Source of the DNA: Malus domestica
Lineage: Eukaryota > Streptophyta > Magnoliopsida > Rosales > Rosaceae
Direction: 5' to 3'
Assembly: GCF_042453785.1 (NCBI RefSeq)
Contig: NC_091671.1
Span: 39,137,001-39,201,000, forward strand
Length of the DNA stretch: 64,000 nt
Part shown: positions 23,523-36,900 of the stretch, in pieces
Numbering within the stretch: position 1 is the stretch's first letter
How the letters are laid out: each line of letters opens with the position of its first letter
Program-made: the position numbers and the translations under genes
The notes under the pieces: generated by a model
The model's input: the letters and a program-made list of their open reading frames with translations, nothing else
What the model was told of the DNA's origin: nothing
Database searches by the model: none

Positions 23523-24366
23523 GAGAAATTTTATTTGAACTCAATTATCTTATCTTTACACCTAATTAAAAAAATTTGTCTACCAAACTTCCAAATTCAC
23601 CCTTAAATAAATAAAAATGAAGAAACAATTTTATAAACCCAAACGCAAACAACAAAAATTTCTCTCTCTCTCTCTCTCTACACCCATTTTATTTAATCCG
23701 GTGAACCTAAACTTAACACCGGCAACCCTCTCCAAAACCGTCAACACCCACCATCCCCTTACACTCTTTTTTTTTCTATTGTTATTATATGATGAAGAAA
23801 GTACCTTCTTTTTGTTTTTTCATTTGATTGGGTTATTTTTACAAGCACATGTTGGGTGGTGTTTTATTGTTTTTGAGCGGAAATTTACAATTCTTTTTTT
23901 TTTCTTGTTAGATCTCTGTTTTTTTCTCTAACCGTTAAAAGTTTATATCGTTTTCAATTTGGTTTAATGTTCAACAAATGGGTGCTGGAGTAAAAATGCA
24001 CAGAAGCCTTGCGGCTATGGGGGTTTGACTATTTTTTTTTTCACTAAAATCCAATGTGTATAACTTATCGAAATTAAAAGAAAGCAAAGATGTAAGCCAG
24101 GAATTCAAGAGATAAGAGGAGACATATGAAGAATATTAGAGAGGGATCGTGGTTGTTGATGATGTCGGAGAAGAGTTGCCATCCTTAGGGTTGGGTTCAC
24201 CGGATTAAATAAAAAAGGTGTACAGAGATTATTGTTGTTTGTGTTTTAGGGGTATAAAATTAATTTTTAATTTTTATTTATTCAAGGACATGTTTGGAAG
24301 TTTGGTAGACAAATTTATTTAGTTAGGTTTAGAGATAAAAAAAGCTGGGTTCAAATAAAATTTCTC
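23523..24366. mobile_element. MULE-like non-autonomous element, 844 bp, 9-bp TSD
   Basis: Both flanks carry ATAATGTTT (23514-23522 and 24367-24375), a perfect 9-bp duplication typical of Mutator-like elements. Termini are long inverted repeats of about 75 bp: GAGAAATTTTATTTGAAC at the left matches the reverse complement of the right end, and both ends share TTTGTCTACCAAACTTCCAA. No transposase is present. The interior has a low-complexity frame (23617-23931) I cannot assign; it may or may not be captured sequence. The outermost TIR bases resemble those of the Pack-MULE at 56665-57332. Confidence 0.85.
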
Positions 24367-24551
24367 ATAATGTTTCTATTTTTAACGTATATTTTAAGTT
24401 GTGACTATAATTTTCAACCCAAAATTGCAAAAAAAATAAAAATAATAATTACGTTTTTTGAGAGGAAATTACCCTCTTTTTTGTAGCGAAATGAAAAATA
24501 ATAATCATATGTAATGTCTTTTCAACCTGCAGAGCCCATGTCTTTTTTGGA

Positions 24552-24742
24552 AGGAATCCTCTACGGATTCCCTCCACCAAATATATCCAATCATCTAATT
24601 CGGGTCTTTGAAATTTAATTAAACGGCTAAAGTTATTATAACTTTTAAATGAGTCCCCTGTTTGTAGCCGTTGGATTAAATTTCAAGGGCTCGGATTAAT
24701 TGATTTGGTGAATTTGGTGGAAGGGATCCAGAGAGGATCCAT
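24552..24742. mobile_element. Foldback-type MITE
   Basis: The two halves are inverted copies: GGAATCCTCTACGGATTCC with CTCCACCAAAT on the left mirrors TTTGGTGGAAGGGATCC with GAGAGGATCC on the right, and the inner words around TTTAATTAAACGGCTA and TAGCCGTTGGATTAAA are also opposed. The element could fold into a near-complete hairpin. TSD not certain. Similar GGATCC-rich sequence reappears at the window's right end. Confidence 0.5.
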
Positions 24743-24759
24743 TTTCGTCTTTTCTCACC

Positions 24760-25950
24760 CAGAAACTAATCTGAAAGCTTAGTACCCTCCATTCTTTGCA
24801 TCTTCCATCTTCCCCCTCATTCCCTGCGACTTCCTTCCTTCCTTTCCTTTGTTTTCCTCTTTCCATCTTTCGCACTGCTTGTGAGAACCCACTAGGGAAA
24901 TTCCAACCTGCTTCATTACCTCTTCCCCCTGGCGCTCCCTCTTCTACTATTCTCCACTTCTCTCACCTGTTTCTTTTCCCTCCCTCTTGTCTCCCTTCTC
25001 TCTCCCATTTATTTTCCCTCCTTGATGGCTGACTTTGCTCCATCTCTCCAAAGGTGATGGCCTACCCCATCTCTTCTTAGATGTGGTGAGCCTCAGTCCA
25101 CGAATGTCGGTATTTGTGGGCTCGAGAAACGTTCCAATTTAGGAATTTGTTTTCCTCTCTTTTGGTTATCCTCTAATTTCTCCCTATTCCTTGTTATTGT
25201 GTTCCAGATTTTCATTAGACCCAAATGAACCTCAAATCCCTAACCCATACTACAATTTCAACCCTCAAAACTATTTGTTGTCGTCAATTGCCTGCTTTCA
25301 ATTGAGAAGTCCAACCGAGCTCCTATGTCAGATGCCACCCTGAAAGCAAATCATTGCTCATTCAGGTGAAGGTGTGCGAAACCAAGAGATTGGTTTTGGA
25401 GTGGAGCTTTGCCTTGCCTCCTTTATTGGTTTTGAATTCATGTCTACTCTGTCGGCGTTGGAACTATATTCTTGCATGTCCCAATGCAGTTGATATAGAT
25501 GTGAGGTTTGGCTGCTCATTTCGGTTTGAAGGTTAATTGGTGATACTTTTCAATTTTATTTGGGCTATTTTGATGGTGTATGTTTGGGGTTTAGCTTTGT
25601 TTATTACTTGGGTCTTTTAATAGTCTGTATATGGCAAGATGTAGGGATGAATAAGTGTTTTTTGTGGTGCGGACTTGACGGTGTGGGTTGTCAACCGTTA
25701 TTGGTTTCCAGAAAACTGTGGCAAGTCATTCGTCACCTAGGCTAGAGTTTCTTTACTAGCCACCTTTGGATCTCTTTTTGGGTCAAAGCTCGTTTATGTT
25801 TTTTCCATTTGTGTAATATTTTGTATTTGCTACAATGAAACCATTACACATGCTTTGTTTTCATAAGTGACATCTTATTTCTCTATGCCAGTCCTTTTTA
25901 GCGCTCGTAAGCTATAATTTGTTTGTTTCAGGCTTCGCTTAATGAATATT
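24760..25950. other. Unassigned, pyrimidine-rich then mixed sequence
   Basis: About 1.2 kb without a recognisable coding domain. The first part is CT-rich on the plus strand, as in a plant leader, but the short frames that follow (for example 25354-25536) match nothing I know. It could be the remnant of a transcribed locus or of an older retroelement. Confidence 0.35.
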
Positions 25951-25956
25951 CTCTAT

Positions 25957-26356
25957 TGTTGATGCACAAAACCGGAAGGTCTTAGAACAACAAAAATCCG
26001 ACCGTGAATCTACAAGAAAGTAAAGAATACAAGATGTATCGTGGTTCACCCCAATGTTTGGGCTACGTCCACACTGATATTGATATTGTTTCACTCTGAA
26101 TGGCGAATATACGAGAAGGCTAGAGGCAATGTGCTCTCTAGCCTATTTTCTGTGTTTGCCCTCTCTGAGATGTTTTCTCTCTTCCCATGGCCTAAACCTT
26201 GACCTCTTCTAATGAGAAGAGTGAGGAATCCTTTTATAGAATAAGGGCTCCTCACTTATTACATATTTGCCCATTCATTTATTACATAATTACATTTGAG
26301 TCTCCCGAGTATTTATACGAGGGCTAAATACGGAGGCCCTAAATATGGTACAAACA
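25957..26356 (-). repeat. Left LTR (3' LTR of the minus-strand element)
   Basis: 400 bp, from TGTTGATGCACAAAACC to GGTACAAACA on the plus strand. It has the same termini and length as the right copy. The related solo LTR at 40537-41053 shares its ends in opposite orientation. Confidence 0.93.
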
Positions 26357-26372
26357 ATAGTCCCCTAAGTCT
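26357..26372 (-). promoter_or_regulatory. Polypurine tract of the LTR element
   Basis: On the minus strand GACTTAGGGGACTAT directly precedes the left LTR. The purine-rich core AGGGGA fits the plus-strand priming site of retrotransposon replication. Confidence 0.5.
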
Positions 26373-26559
26373 TCAGTCAATATAATATGTTGGTTGGAGA
26401 CTTAAAATTCAGTCTATGTGTGGGCCGAAGTAACTAGATGTTGTCTAAAACTGATACTCGATATGAGGCGTTGCTCAATGTGAAATGATGCTCAACTAAA
26501 AGTAGCACATGTTGCGAGGCTGTTTGGCTTGTGGCTTATGTTGCTTTGGTTGGCTCGGC

Positions 26560-27010
26560 TTGTGGCGTTGAAGGTGAGAGAGTCCCTTTTATAAAATAAG
26601 GGCTCACTCCTTAATACATAAATGATGGGCTAGAGTTGATGCTCGCAGCGAGGTGGTTGCTCAGCAGGCAGCGATGCTCTCTAATGATGGTGAAGAAGTC
26701 TCTTTTATAGAATAAGGGTTTGTTCCTCAATACATAAGTGATGGGTTAGGAGTGATGCTCGCGGCGAGGCGGTTGCTCAGCTGGCGTCGATGCTCTCTAA
26801 TGAAGGTGAAGGAGTCCCTTTTATAGAATAAGGGTTCGCTCCTTAATACATAAGTGATGGGCTAAGAGTCTCTCTTTAATGAAGGTGATGGAGTCCTTTT
26901 TATAAAATAAGGGTTCGTTCCTCAATACATGAATAATGGGTGTTTTCTAATGAAAGTGAGGGAGTCCCTTTTATAGAATAAGGGTTCGCTCATCAGTACA
27001 TAAATAATGG
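26560..27010. repeat. Tandem repeat array 1 inside the LTR element
   Basis: Several diverged units share GTGAAGGAGTCCCTTTTATA, GAATAAGGGTTCGCTCC and ATACATAAGTGATGGGC. They also resemble part of the LTR (CTTTTATAGAATAAGGGCTC), suggesting they arose by amplification of LTR sequence. Confidence 0.7.
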
Positions 27011-27194
27011 GCTAAGTCCCCCAAGTATTTTTCATGAGGCCCAGTTGCGGAAACCCAATATATGGTACATAGTGTAGTCCCATAAGTCTTCAATCAATAA
27101 AGTTTGCTGGCTGGAGACTTCAAATTCAATCCATGTATGGGCCGAAGTGGCAGTTGTTTGGAGGCGGTCTTTGTATACCATGCACTAAAGCTTT

Positions 27195-27680
27195 GTAGGT
27201 GAAACTTTGAAAGTGAAGTTTTATAGGTAAGGCCTTGAAAGTGAAGCTTTAAAGCTGGAGCTTTTGTAAATGAAGCTTTGAAGTCGGAGCTTTGTAAATG
27301 AAGCTTTGAAGTCGGAGCTTTGTAAATGAAGCTTTCGAAGCTGGAGCTTTTGTAAATGAAGCTTTCAAAGCTGGAGCTTTTGTAAATGAAGCTTTCGAAG
27401 TTGGAGCTCTGTAAATGAAGCTTTCGAAGCTAGAACTATGTAAATGAAGCTTTCGAAGCTGGAGCTCTCGAAGCTGGAGCTCTATAAATGAAGCTTTCGA
27501 AGCTAGAGCTCTGTAAATGAAGTTTTCGAAGCTGGAGCTCTATAAATGAAGCTTTCGAAGCTAGAGCTATGTAAATGAAGGTTTCGAAGCTGGAGCTTTG
27601 TAAATGAAGGTTTCGAAGCCAGAGCTCTGTAAATGAAGCTTTCGAAGCTAGAGCTTTGTAAATGAAGCTTTCGAAGTTGA
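27195..27680. repeat. Tandem repeat array 2 (about 30-bp unit)
   Basis: Roughly sixteen copies of a unit like TGAAGCTTTCGAAGCTGGAG followed by CTCTGTAAA. Early units are diverged, later ones nearly uniform. It opens reading frames on the minus strand that are purely repeat-derived. Confidence 0.85.
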
Positions 27681-27890
27681 TTGACATGAGTGATGCTCAT
27701 GAACGTTTATGTTGATTGACATGAGTGATGCTCATGGATGTTGACATGAGTGATGCTCATGAATGTTGACATGAGTGATGCTCATGAATGTTTATGTATG
27801 ATTGACATGAGTGATGTTCATGAATGTTTATGTATGATTAACATGAATGATGCTCATGTATGATGGTGATTGTCATAAGTGATGCTCATG
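27681..27890. repeat. Tandem repeat array 3 (ATGAGTGATGCTCATG units)
   Basis: About seven units of TTGACATGAGTGATGCTCATG with variable spacers. Each core contains the palindrome CATGAGTGATGCTCATG, so units can form short hairpins. Confidence 0.8.
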
Positions 27891-27894
27891 TATG

Positions 27895-28085
27895 ATTTTT
27901 TGGAGGATGGGTTGTACTTTTGATCACCTGGTTGGTGATAATAACGGCAGGCTGCTGAATAATTTTGGAGTACTGGACGTACTTTTGATCATCTAGTTGG
28001 TGATAATAGCGGCAGGCTGTCGAATAAGTTTGGAGTATTAGACGTACTTTTGATCACCTGATTGGCGATAATAGAGGGTGAACCT
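27895..28085. repeat. Tandem repeat array 4 (about 63-bp unit, three copies)
   Basis: Three copies share GTACTTTTGATCACCTG, TTGGTGATAATAGCGGCAGG and GAATAATTTTGGAGTA. It adjoins array 3 within the LTR element. Confidence 0.75.
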
Positions 28086-29142
28086 TAAGTGTAGGGATTG
28101 AGGTTGGAGTTTGAAGCCATAGGGCCTGGCTCTTTTGGGCATATGGGCCTTCACCCTTCACATAACATTCCAGCCCACTATTTTGGGCTTGCCGACATTT
28201 TGCCCTTTTTTTTTTTGGCATGCTGCCTTATTTCTTTATTTATGAATACCTTCTGGTGGGGTTATACAGATGTCTCCAAAAGATAAGAAAAGTAAATCAC
28301 ATCATTCAAAAAAGCTGCCGGGACTTGGCAACAGCGAGATTTCTTCCTTAACATCAACCTCAGCGGTCTAGCTGTCGGAGGAAACCTTTAAGTGGAGGCA
28401 GGTTTGGTCAGCAGGCATGGTCTCTCAAGTAAGAACCCATTGTATGTTTCAAACCATTGAGGTAGACTCCCCATGACTTGCTGCTATGAGATTTGTGAGA
28501 GTAACGACAAAAAAACGACAACTAATTTTATCTGGTTGTAGGGATTTGAGGTGGTTCGAGTATTGAAGAGATTTGAGATGGTGATGAATTGATGAGTCAT
28601 TTGATTTTTTTTTTTCTTTCAGGCAAGGTTCGATGGATGGAAGAGAGATAGATGAGATTAAGAGAGAGTGTGTGTCTGTGTCTCTGTGTGGGTTAGTGAG
28701 AGGAGAGAGAAGGAAAGAATGTGATTGTGTACTTTCATATTGAGAAAACATCATGATGGGTTTCTTTCATGGCCAACAATATCAAAGTGAAAAGTAACAT
28801 CATGATGGGTTTCTTTCATAGCCGACAATATCAAAGTGAAAAGTGGAGACTTAATAATAAAAGTGTACTTATCTTAAATCTTTCCGTGGGTAGTAGGATA
28901 GTGGGTTGTATCATTAAAGTTTCATCATTTTCTGGTAGTACGAATCAGTGCTGGCATCGCTTTGATTTGATTCCCAAAACCCATTGCTCCCACTATCTAT
29001 ATCCATCATCAAGTATCGAGAGGGCAAAGTGGGGCCTAGGAGGGTCGTTCAATCCGTCATTGTCGCTTGGTTGGGCAAAATCAAGAGGGGTTGCTTCTAA
29101 CATCAATGGCTTGCCTGGTTGCTGCAGTGAATTCTAAGCCTA

Positions 29143-30196
<1,054 letters not shown>

Positions 30197-30350
30197 AAAG
30201 CAATTAGTGGAAGAGATTAAGGAGGGCAAATGATTCGATGATTGATTTGAACCGTTGGGAGTTTGATTTCTTGGGTTTTTTGCAGATTCACAGTGGATAT
30301 TGTGGTGAGATGAAAAAATGAAAAAGAACCGACAAAGCTTTTCATGTCGT

Positions 30351-30369
30351 TTCCCACAGACGGCGCCAA
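30351..30369 (-). promoter_or_regulatory. Primer-binding site of the LTR element
   Basis: On the minus strand, TGGCGCCGTCTGTGGGAA starts two bases inside the 5' (right) LTR end. It begins TGG, as do sites complementary to tRNA 3' ends (CCA). This fixes the element's orientation as minus. The tRNA was not identified. Confidence 0.7.
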
Positions 30370-30370
30370 A

Positions 30371-30770
30371 TGTTGATGCACAAAACCGGAAGGTCTTAGA
30401 ACAACAGAATTCCGACCGTGAATCTGCAAGAAAGTAAAGAACACAAGATGTATCGTGGTTCACCCCAATGTTTGGGCTACATCCACATTGATGTTGATAT
30501 TGTTTCACTCTGAATGGCGAATATACAAGAAGGCTAGAGGCAGTATGCTCTCTAGCCTATTTTCTGTGTTTGCCCTCTCTGAGATGTTTTCTCTCTTCCT
30601 ATGGCCTAAACCTTGACCTCTCCCAATGAGGAGAGTGAGGAGTCCTTTTATAGAATAAGGGCTCCTCACTTATTACATATTTGCCCATTCATTTATTACA
30701 TAATTACATTTGAGTCCCCTGAGTATTTATACGAGGTCTAAATACGGAGGCCCTAAATATGGTACAAACA
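30371..30770 (-). repeat. Right LTR (5' LTR of the minus-strand element)
   Basis: 400 bp, the partner of 25957-26356. Read on the minus strand it begins TGTTTGTACCATATTTAGGG and carries TATAAATA, a likely promoter for the chimeric transcript. The TSD TCTAT follows at 30771-30775. Confidence 0.93.
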
Positions 30771-30775
30771 TCTAT

Positions 30776-32151
30776 CATTGAAAAAAAAAACCCACGCTTT
30801 TGATTTGTTTCTCTAATTTTCGAAGGTTAAATTAATAAATATAAAATAATTTTTTTTGAAAAAAGTTGCATTACATATGTGGAGTTGGTTTTTGCCCTCT
30901 CTCGTCGGCAAGCTTTGCTTGGAGCTTGAATTAACCACCACCGGTGCTTGCACTACCAAATTTTATTTCCCCGACAAGAACATGTTAGAATATAGGTAGG
31001 AAACTAAATATTATAGAAGGTTTGTAGTGTTTCAATTGACATAGAAATGTCTTGCTAAAAAGCTTAAAACTATCATAATTCTAATAGGACAGTAAACTAG
31101 GATTGATCTATTATAAATAGTGGCCACGTGACAACCCATCCCGATTTATTTTACGAAATTTCAGAACGAAGGTATATTGGACTTTTCGCGGGTGAAAGAT
31201 TTTTTGGGTTTTGCTTTTAGGCCTTACTTTGTGAGCAGGTGAGACCCATTTGCTTTTGGTTTCCTGGCCTCCCTTATCAATTTTTTGCGAAGTGGCAGTT
31301 CCTCCCACTTCCCCTTATTCTCTTCCCTTCCTGCGAATTCATCTTCTCCTCTCTCTTTCTCTCTATCTCTCTCTCTCTCTCTCTCGCTCTTTCACCCTCC
31401 ATCTCTGCAACTCTCTCTTATTCTCCCAAACTACACACACACACACACACAACACCACCACACTACCCCACCATCTCTGGCAAACCCATGAACCACGCCT
31501 CAAATCACCATCATCTTTTCTCTCTTCTGTCTCTCTCATTCTGGTCATGGTAGCACAGTGACTGTGCTTGGATTTTCCCAGCGAGCTTCGCCGACTTCGA
31601 CCAAGGTGAGCACCCTAGATATCTTAGATTTTGTTTTTGAGTAGTTTAGGGTGTTTTGAGGCATTTTTGGGGTGGTTTGAAGGTAGAGACAACTTGGAGG
31701 TTTATATTCCCATTTTTCGACGAGGTGTCGTGACTTGCAGATGTTTTCTGATCATATTCTGGCCATGACCCTTGCTTCATGGGCTTCATTTTGGTATTTT
31801 ATTTGGTGACTTTTACTTGAGTTTGGAGCTCCATCGGAGCTCGGAACATTTTGTCTGTTTTCTCCTTTGATGGGTCCGGTGGCCCGTGAAAGTAATCGGG
31901 CCGATTGTGACCCACAATCTAGGAACCCAACCCAACTCCAGGCCAAATCCTTTGGGCCAAGCATCCCAATTGACTAGGCCCGACCCTTTTCCTAAGCCCT
32001 TAGCCTTAGTTAACCCTTTAACCCATTTGAGATATATATATCTCTCTCTCACAAATGCACCACCACCTCACTTTTAAATGGCCAACCAATCAATTACTAA
32101 ATTGATATTGGCCTTTTCATTGCTGAGTGTTACTTCGACCGAACCTCTCCG
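30776..32151. other. Unassigned repeat-like sequence with CT and CA microsatellites
   Basis: No host gene recognised. A stretch beginning TGACAACCCATCCCGATTT (about 31129) looks like the start of an LTR or leader of another element. CT and AC runs lie at about 31340-31385 and 31433-31450. Proline/serine-rich frames here are low complexity. Confidence 0.4.
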
Positions 32152-32162
32152 ATGGTGGCCTC

Positions 32163-33932
32163 CAAGGAATTAAATATCGGTAATATCGGAAATATTGGTA
32201 ATCCAGAAACACGAAAATATCGATGGAAATATCGGGATATTATCGATATCGATAAAAATAATATGGAAACCACGGAAATTGTAAGAAAAACTTGGAAATT
32301 TTTATTGAAACTTTGCAGGATGTTTATTTAGTCAATTATCTATTAGTTTATCACAAAAAATTGGAAGGAAATGCATTGCATGATGGATTTAATTGATTTA
32401 AGTTGATTATATAGCGAGCTGGCAAACATTGTAAATGTAGAAAATATGTAGTAATTAATGAAAGAAGTTTAAACACACCATAATCATTTATATATAATGA
32501 ATTAGTACAATATTTTACACTTTATACATTGCATGGTAAGATACATGAGTGACTTAGTACCACATAGAGTTCCTATGAGGTTCAAAATTTTCACTATCTT
32601 CGTCATCTCTATGTGTAGAGTAAGTGTATTTTAGCATATTTTCACAAAAACATAAGTGATATGGTGGTCAAGGTGTTGAAGGAGTAAAATGGGAGGGTTC
32701 GAATCCTCTTGGTGTTTTTTTAAATATAGAAATTTATCCTAGATAATAAATATTAGCTTGCAAGCCTTGCAGACATATTAACAACCATATAAATATTACA
32801 GGCTGAATATGTAATTACAAACACATCTATAGCGAGTTGGATAAGGTCTAGGTGTGTAGTTGACAAAGGGAGGGGTTTGAATCCCCTGGTGTTTTTTTTT
32901 CTTTCTTATTTTCTTTTCCTTTTCCTTTTTTTCTTTTCTTTTCTCCTGCTTTTCAACTAAATAATTCATAATTTAAATTTATATAACCTTTATATATATA
33001 TATATATATATAATATATCTCAAACTTTTAAAATTATAAAACACCCACGTAGTGTGGGTGGATCTCAAACTTGGACAACTTTTTAAAATACAAAGAACCC
33101 ACTACGTGGGTTTTCATAATTAAAACATGACCACAACTCTTTAAAATACAAAGAACCCATACGTGGGTCTCTCCCCTACCTCGAGACCCCATTTCCTTCT
33201 CTCACTCTCTTTTCTGCACTGTCTATCTCTCTCTTCTCTGCACTGTCTTCCTCTCTCGAAAGTTCGAAACCCTCTTACCTCTCTCCTTCTCTTGCCGTGA
33301 CCACACACACACGCAGCAGCACCATCTGCTCGACTCGAGCAGATCGAGGACACCACCATCATCACACATCATCAGTCTTCTCTCTCCCGCCTCTGCGAGA
33401 ATGGCGGAGCCCATAACTCTCCGGCGAGTCTTCTTTGATTTTCCGGTTAGGTAAGTCTCGGATCTCTCTCTTCGTGTTAGTGTGATATGCTGCACTGCCC
33501 TTCGTTCACCACCGCAGAAAGAACAGATAGGGAGCTTGTACTGATCTAGGGAACTATGGCGAAGGTAGCGCATTCGTCATCGCCGTCGTCGCCATCGCCG
33601 TCGGTGGTCATGTCAACTCCCGGTCCCTCACCTTCTTACCTTTTCGATTGATTCATGCATATGAATTGTGGTTGTGTTTTCAATCGCTCTGTAGCTTAGA
33701 TCTTGATCTTAATCATGTTTTTGCAAGGTTTTTGGGATGAAATCGGCTCGGGAATCGGCACACCCATTTCCGGCGTTCTTCTCCGAGTAGCCCAGTTCCA
33801 AAAATATCCCGATAATTTCATAAATATCGCGATATTTTGACGAAAACCCTTTGGATACCTATTAAAATATCGGTCCGGCGAAAAATCGATAATATCGACG
33901 ATATATCGCCGATATTATCGGCATTTTGTTCC
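32163..33932. mobile_element. MULE-like element, 1.77 kb, 11-bp TSD
   Basis: ATGGTGGCCTC occurs on both sides (32152-32162 and 33933-33943), a long TSD in the MULE range of 8-11 bp. Both ends are dense in opposed ATATCGG/CCGATAT words: the left runs GGAATTAAATATCGG, and the right reverse-complements to GGAACAAAATGCCGATAAT. No transposase is readable. Two similar internal units near 32650-32715 and 32825-32900 each contain a box-B-like GGTTYGAATCC followed by a T run. At 33401-33450 a leader-like CT-rich stretch precedes a short open exon (MAEPITLRRVFFDFPV) and a GTAAGT donor, possibly a captured gene start of unknown origin. Confidence 0.75.
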
Positions 33933-33943
33933 ATGGTGGCCTC

Positions 33944-36900
33944 TCATTGCTCGACCTTGATTGCAAGACAGCATCTGAGTTTAAGATCCTTGACAAACTC
34001 CAGCTAATGACTGTTTCACCAAAGAAGGATATCCCACGTGAAAGCCTACCACTTGAAATGGGTGGCTTTTATTTATATCACGAACCTGCCCTTATCTCCT
34101 AAAATCATATAATATTTTGCATGCCATCTTTTTTGGCCAAAAAAAATATGATTACACCAAAATTTTCTCTTCCTGACAAATGCCACCGAGTGGACCAAAT
34201 GCTGATGAAAAGATCCTCAGCCAAGAGATAACAACTGGCCAAGACTCTACCTTAAAAACTTGTGAAATTAATGGGTACCACTTCACCATTGAACCACTTA
34301 CTGCCAGCTAGAACCACCGTCGGCTATTTAGCTAACCTAAAACACCATCAGCACCGAGATCATGGTGAGGCAGCACCTTTAGACCGCCCTCTCCATCTGG
34401 TCGAATAGGATAAAGAAAACGGGATTGAGAAAAACTTGATACTCAGTAGCTCGGTCTACCATTAATTCTCGGCCATCGCTTCAGTGAATACTGCTTTTTG
34501 CCTCTTTTTCCCTACTTTTCTGCAGTAGACAGTAAACAAAAAAAGCCACATCGCATGCTGACTTGCAGTACAAATATATGCTGCATATATCTTTCCGTTC
34601 GTACCACACGTTGCCCTCTGCGAACATGGTCCTCCTGTTACCCTTGCTCTTGATCTTGTTACATAAGGAACTTCCAACTCTCTCATGTGATTCCATGTGC
34701 TATGAAAATTTGATTTTCCTCTTTTTTTTTTTTTTTTTTTTTTTTTAACAAGGCAAAGTAGTTGAAGCGTTGATGACTGGGAAAACAGACAAATCCCACT
34801 GATTGCATGTTGAAGTCCAAGGCCATTATGCACACCTCATACATCGTTGTTGATGATTGGGAAGAAAGACAAATCCCACTGATTCCATATGCAAAGTTCC
34901 ATCAATTCCCCTTAATACTGTCAGCGTCTTTGCCTACCCTGCTGAGCTTCTCAAGCTTAACCAAACCGCCACCAAGTCGGTGCTTACAAATAGCAAGAAC
35001 ATTCACATCTTCCTAAGTTGTCATCGAAAGCAGCTGTCGAGCTCGACAAGTACAAACATAACTCGGCGAAAACAACTCTGCCGAACGAATCCTTCAAGAG
35101 GCACCTAAGGTGGCTATTTGTCGTCCTCTCAATAAGTGCACCTATACATAAAGACCTAATAATCATGTTTCCAAACGTGTGGGACTCGACCGAATGTGAT
35201 TTTGAAGACTAAAGAGAATGACACGATCACTACGACCGAATACCAACCAACAAACCTCACCGCTAAACACAAATATTTATTTGGCGAAAAACATCCTGAT
35301 ATATTTGGTCCCTTTTCTTTTTGGCTTTTGACATGTACTGCCTTCACCGAACTTAAGCCATCTAATCCACATGCTAAGACAACTCGACGAGGTTAAAAAC
35401 AAATTTTAAACGCCGATTATATCACATGGTCGCCCCTTTATTTTCTTAAGTATCGGCCCATAAAGCCGAATGGTCAAGAAAATAATTTATTCATATATAT
35501 ATATATATATATATATTAGCATATGAAAATAAAAAGCCGAATGGTCAAGAAAATAATTTATTCATATATATATATATTAGCATATGAAAATAAAAGTGAC
35601 TAAACTTCAACAAGGAGGAGGCCAATGATGCTTTATTCCGAGCTAAGATCTTTTTATATCAAAATTCTCAATTTGATTTCGCTCTAGGCCAAATAAAGAA
35701 TCATCTCCAAATACTTTTGACTTGGCGAAATATTTTTCATTATCGGCCGCCGAATGTGTTGGACAATTATTAAGCCCCCCAGGCATGCTAATTTCGGCTT
35801 TTAACTCGAACAACTTAGCTGAACGAGGTTTCTCCATATCAGCTTTATCGCCAATAATCATGTCGATTGGCGTAGTTTCAGCGTCTAAGACCATGTCACC
35901 AATTACTATATCAACTGATGTGGTTTTATGGTCTAGAGCCGTGTATCAGACTTATTCGTAATTGGAACATTCCTCTGACGAATCACTTTCGAAGTCGATT
36001 TTTGACTTAGAAACTTGAACCTTTTCTTCTAGGCCCACCACACTTTCAGTCTCGACCAAAAAAACAGGTGGCCTAGGTTTTTCTTCAACCGTCTTGACAA
36101 TTTTCTTAGGTCGAATTTTGATTGTGGCCGGAGCGAAAAATTGCCCCTCGACCTTCTAATCCAACCATTCCTCAAATAGAATTGATTTGTAGTGGGGAAA
36201 ATGTTCTCCATCTAGCCAGGCATTAAATCGAGCCCTGTCTTCATTTACCCATTGCTCTTGCAGGTAACATGAGCTTTTATTCTCAACATGTAAGTGGATG
36301 ACTTTTGCATCTCTCAATGGCCATAAAGAACTTTCTCCACTTCCAAAGATCTTTTACTTTCCTCATTGTGTTTTTCCAATTGCCCTAGGAGCTCGTACAA
36401 TCGGCTACATGAAGCCGGATAGGAATCTTGATATATCATATGAACTTCGTAGTTTTAGCACTGGGTCCTACTGGGCGTGCCAAAATGTTGACCTTAAAAA
36501 CAACCAAGCCTACGTGGCGTACAGGCCGAGTAACTAATGAGCTAACTACATCATTTGGTTATGTGCGGGGCGCGCCAACTCGACTGCCGATGAGTAAAAT
36601 GTGTTGATGTTGAGTTGAGCGCGTTGCTGACTTCTTGATCTTGCGACTGTGACCAAGGAAGGAACACGTCTCGGCTTTCGGGTTCCAGAGCCTGAAGATA
36701 AGGCTGCTAGTTTTGCAAAGTTCAATATCAGATTCTGCTTTCAATGTGCCGAATGTAATAACCTGGTAACATCTCACTTCACTGAGAAGGCTGATAAGAT
36801 GACCTCTACCAACAAGGACTCGAAAATCCTTGTCGACCAAGACTTGGATAGGTAATCAGTCGACTTCGAAGCAGTGCTGTTTATCCAAACTGAAGATGCT

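Noticed and set aside
24796..25032. Proline/serine-rich 78-codon frame
   Set aside because: It is CT-rich low complexity and no family was recognised.
27436..27700. Two minus-strand frames with repeating SFESFIYRA-type peptides
   Set aside because: They are translations of a 30-bp tandem repeat within the LTR element; different frames give equally regular peptides.
27195..27890. CRISPR-like direct repeats
   Set aside because: Units are contiguous with no unique spacers, in a plant genome, within an LTR element.
28261..28370. Plus-strand start reading MSPKDKKSKSHHSKKLPGLG
   Set aside because: It is short, antisense to the element's orientation, and not recognised as a gag or host protein.
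31250..31560. Overlapping Ser/Leu/Pro-rich plus-strand frames
   Set aside because: They are low-complexity readings of CT and CA microsatellites.
35643..36211. Minus-strand frames as a possible gag gene
   Set aside because: The frames are broken by stops and lack zinc-knuckle or capsid motifs; kept only as decayed repeat sequence.
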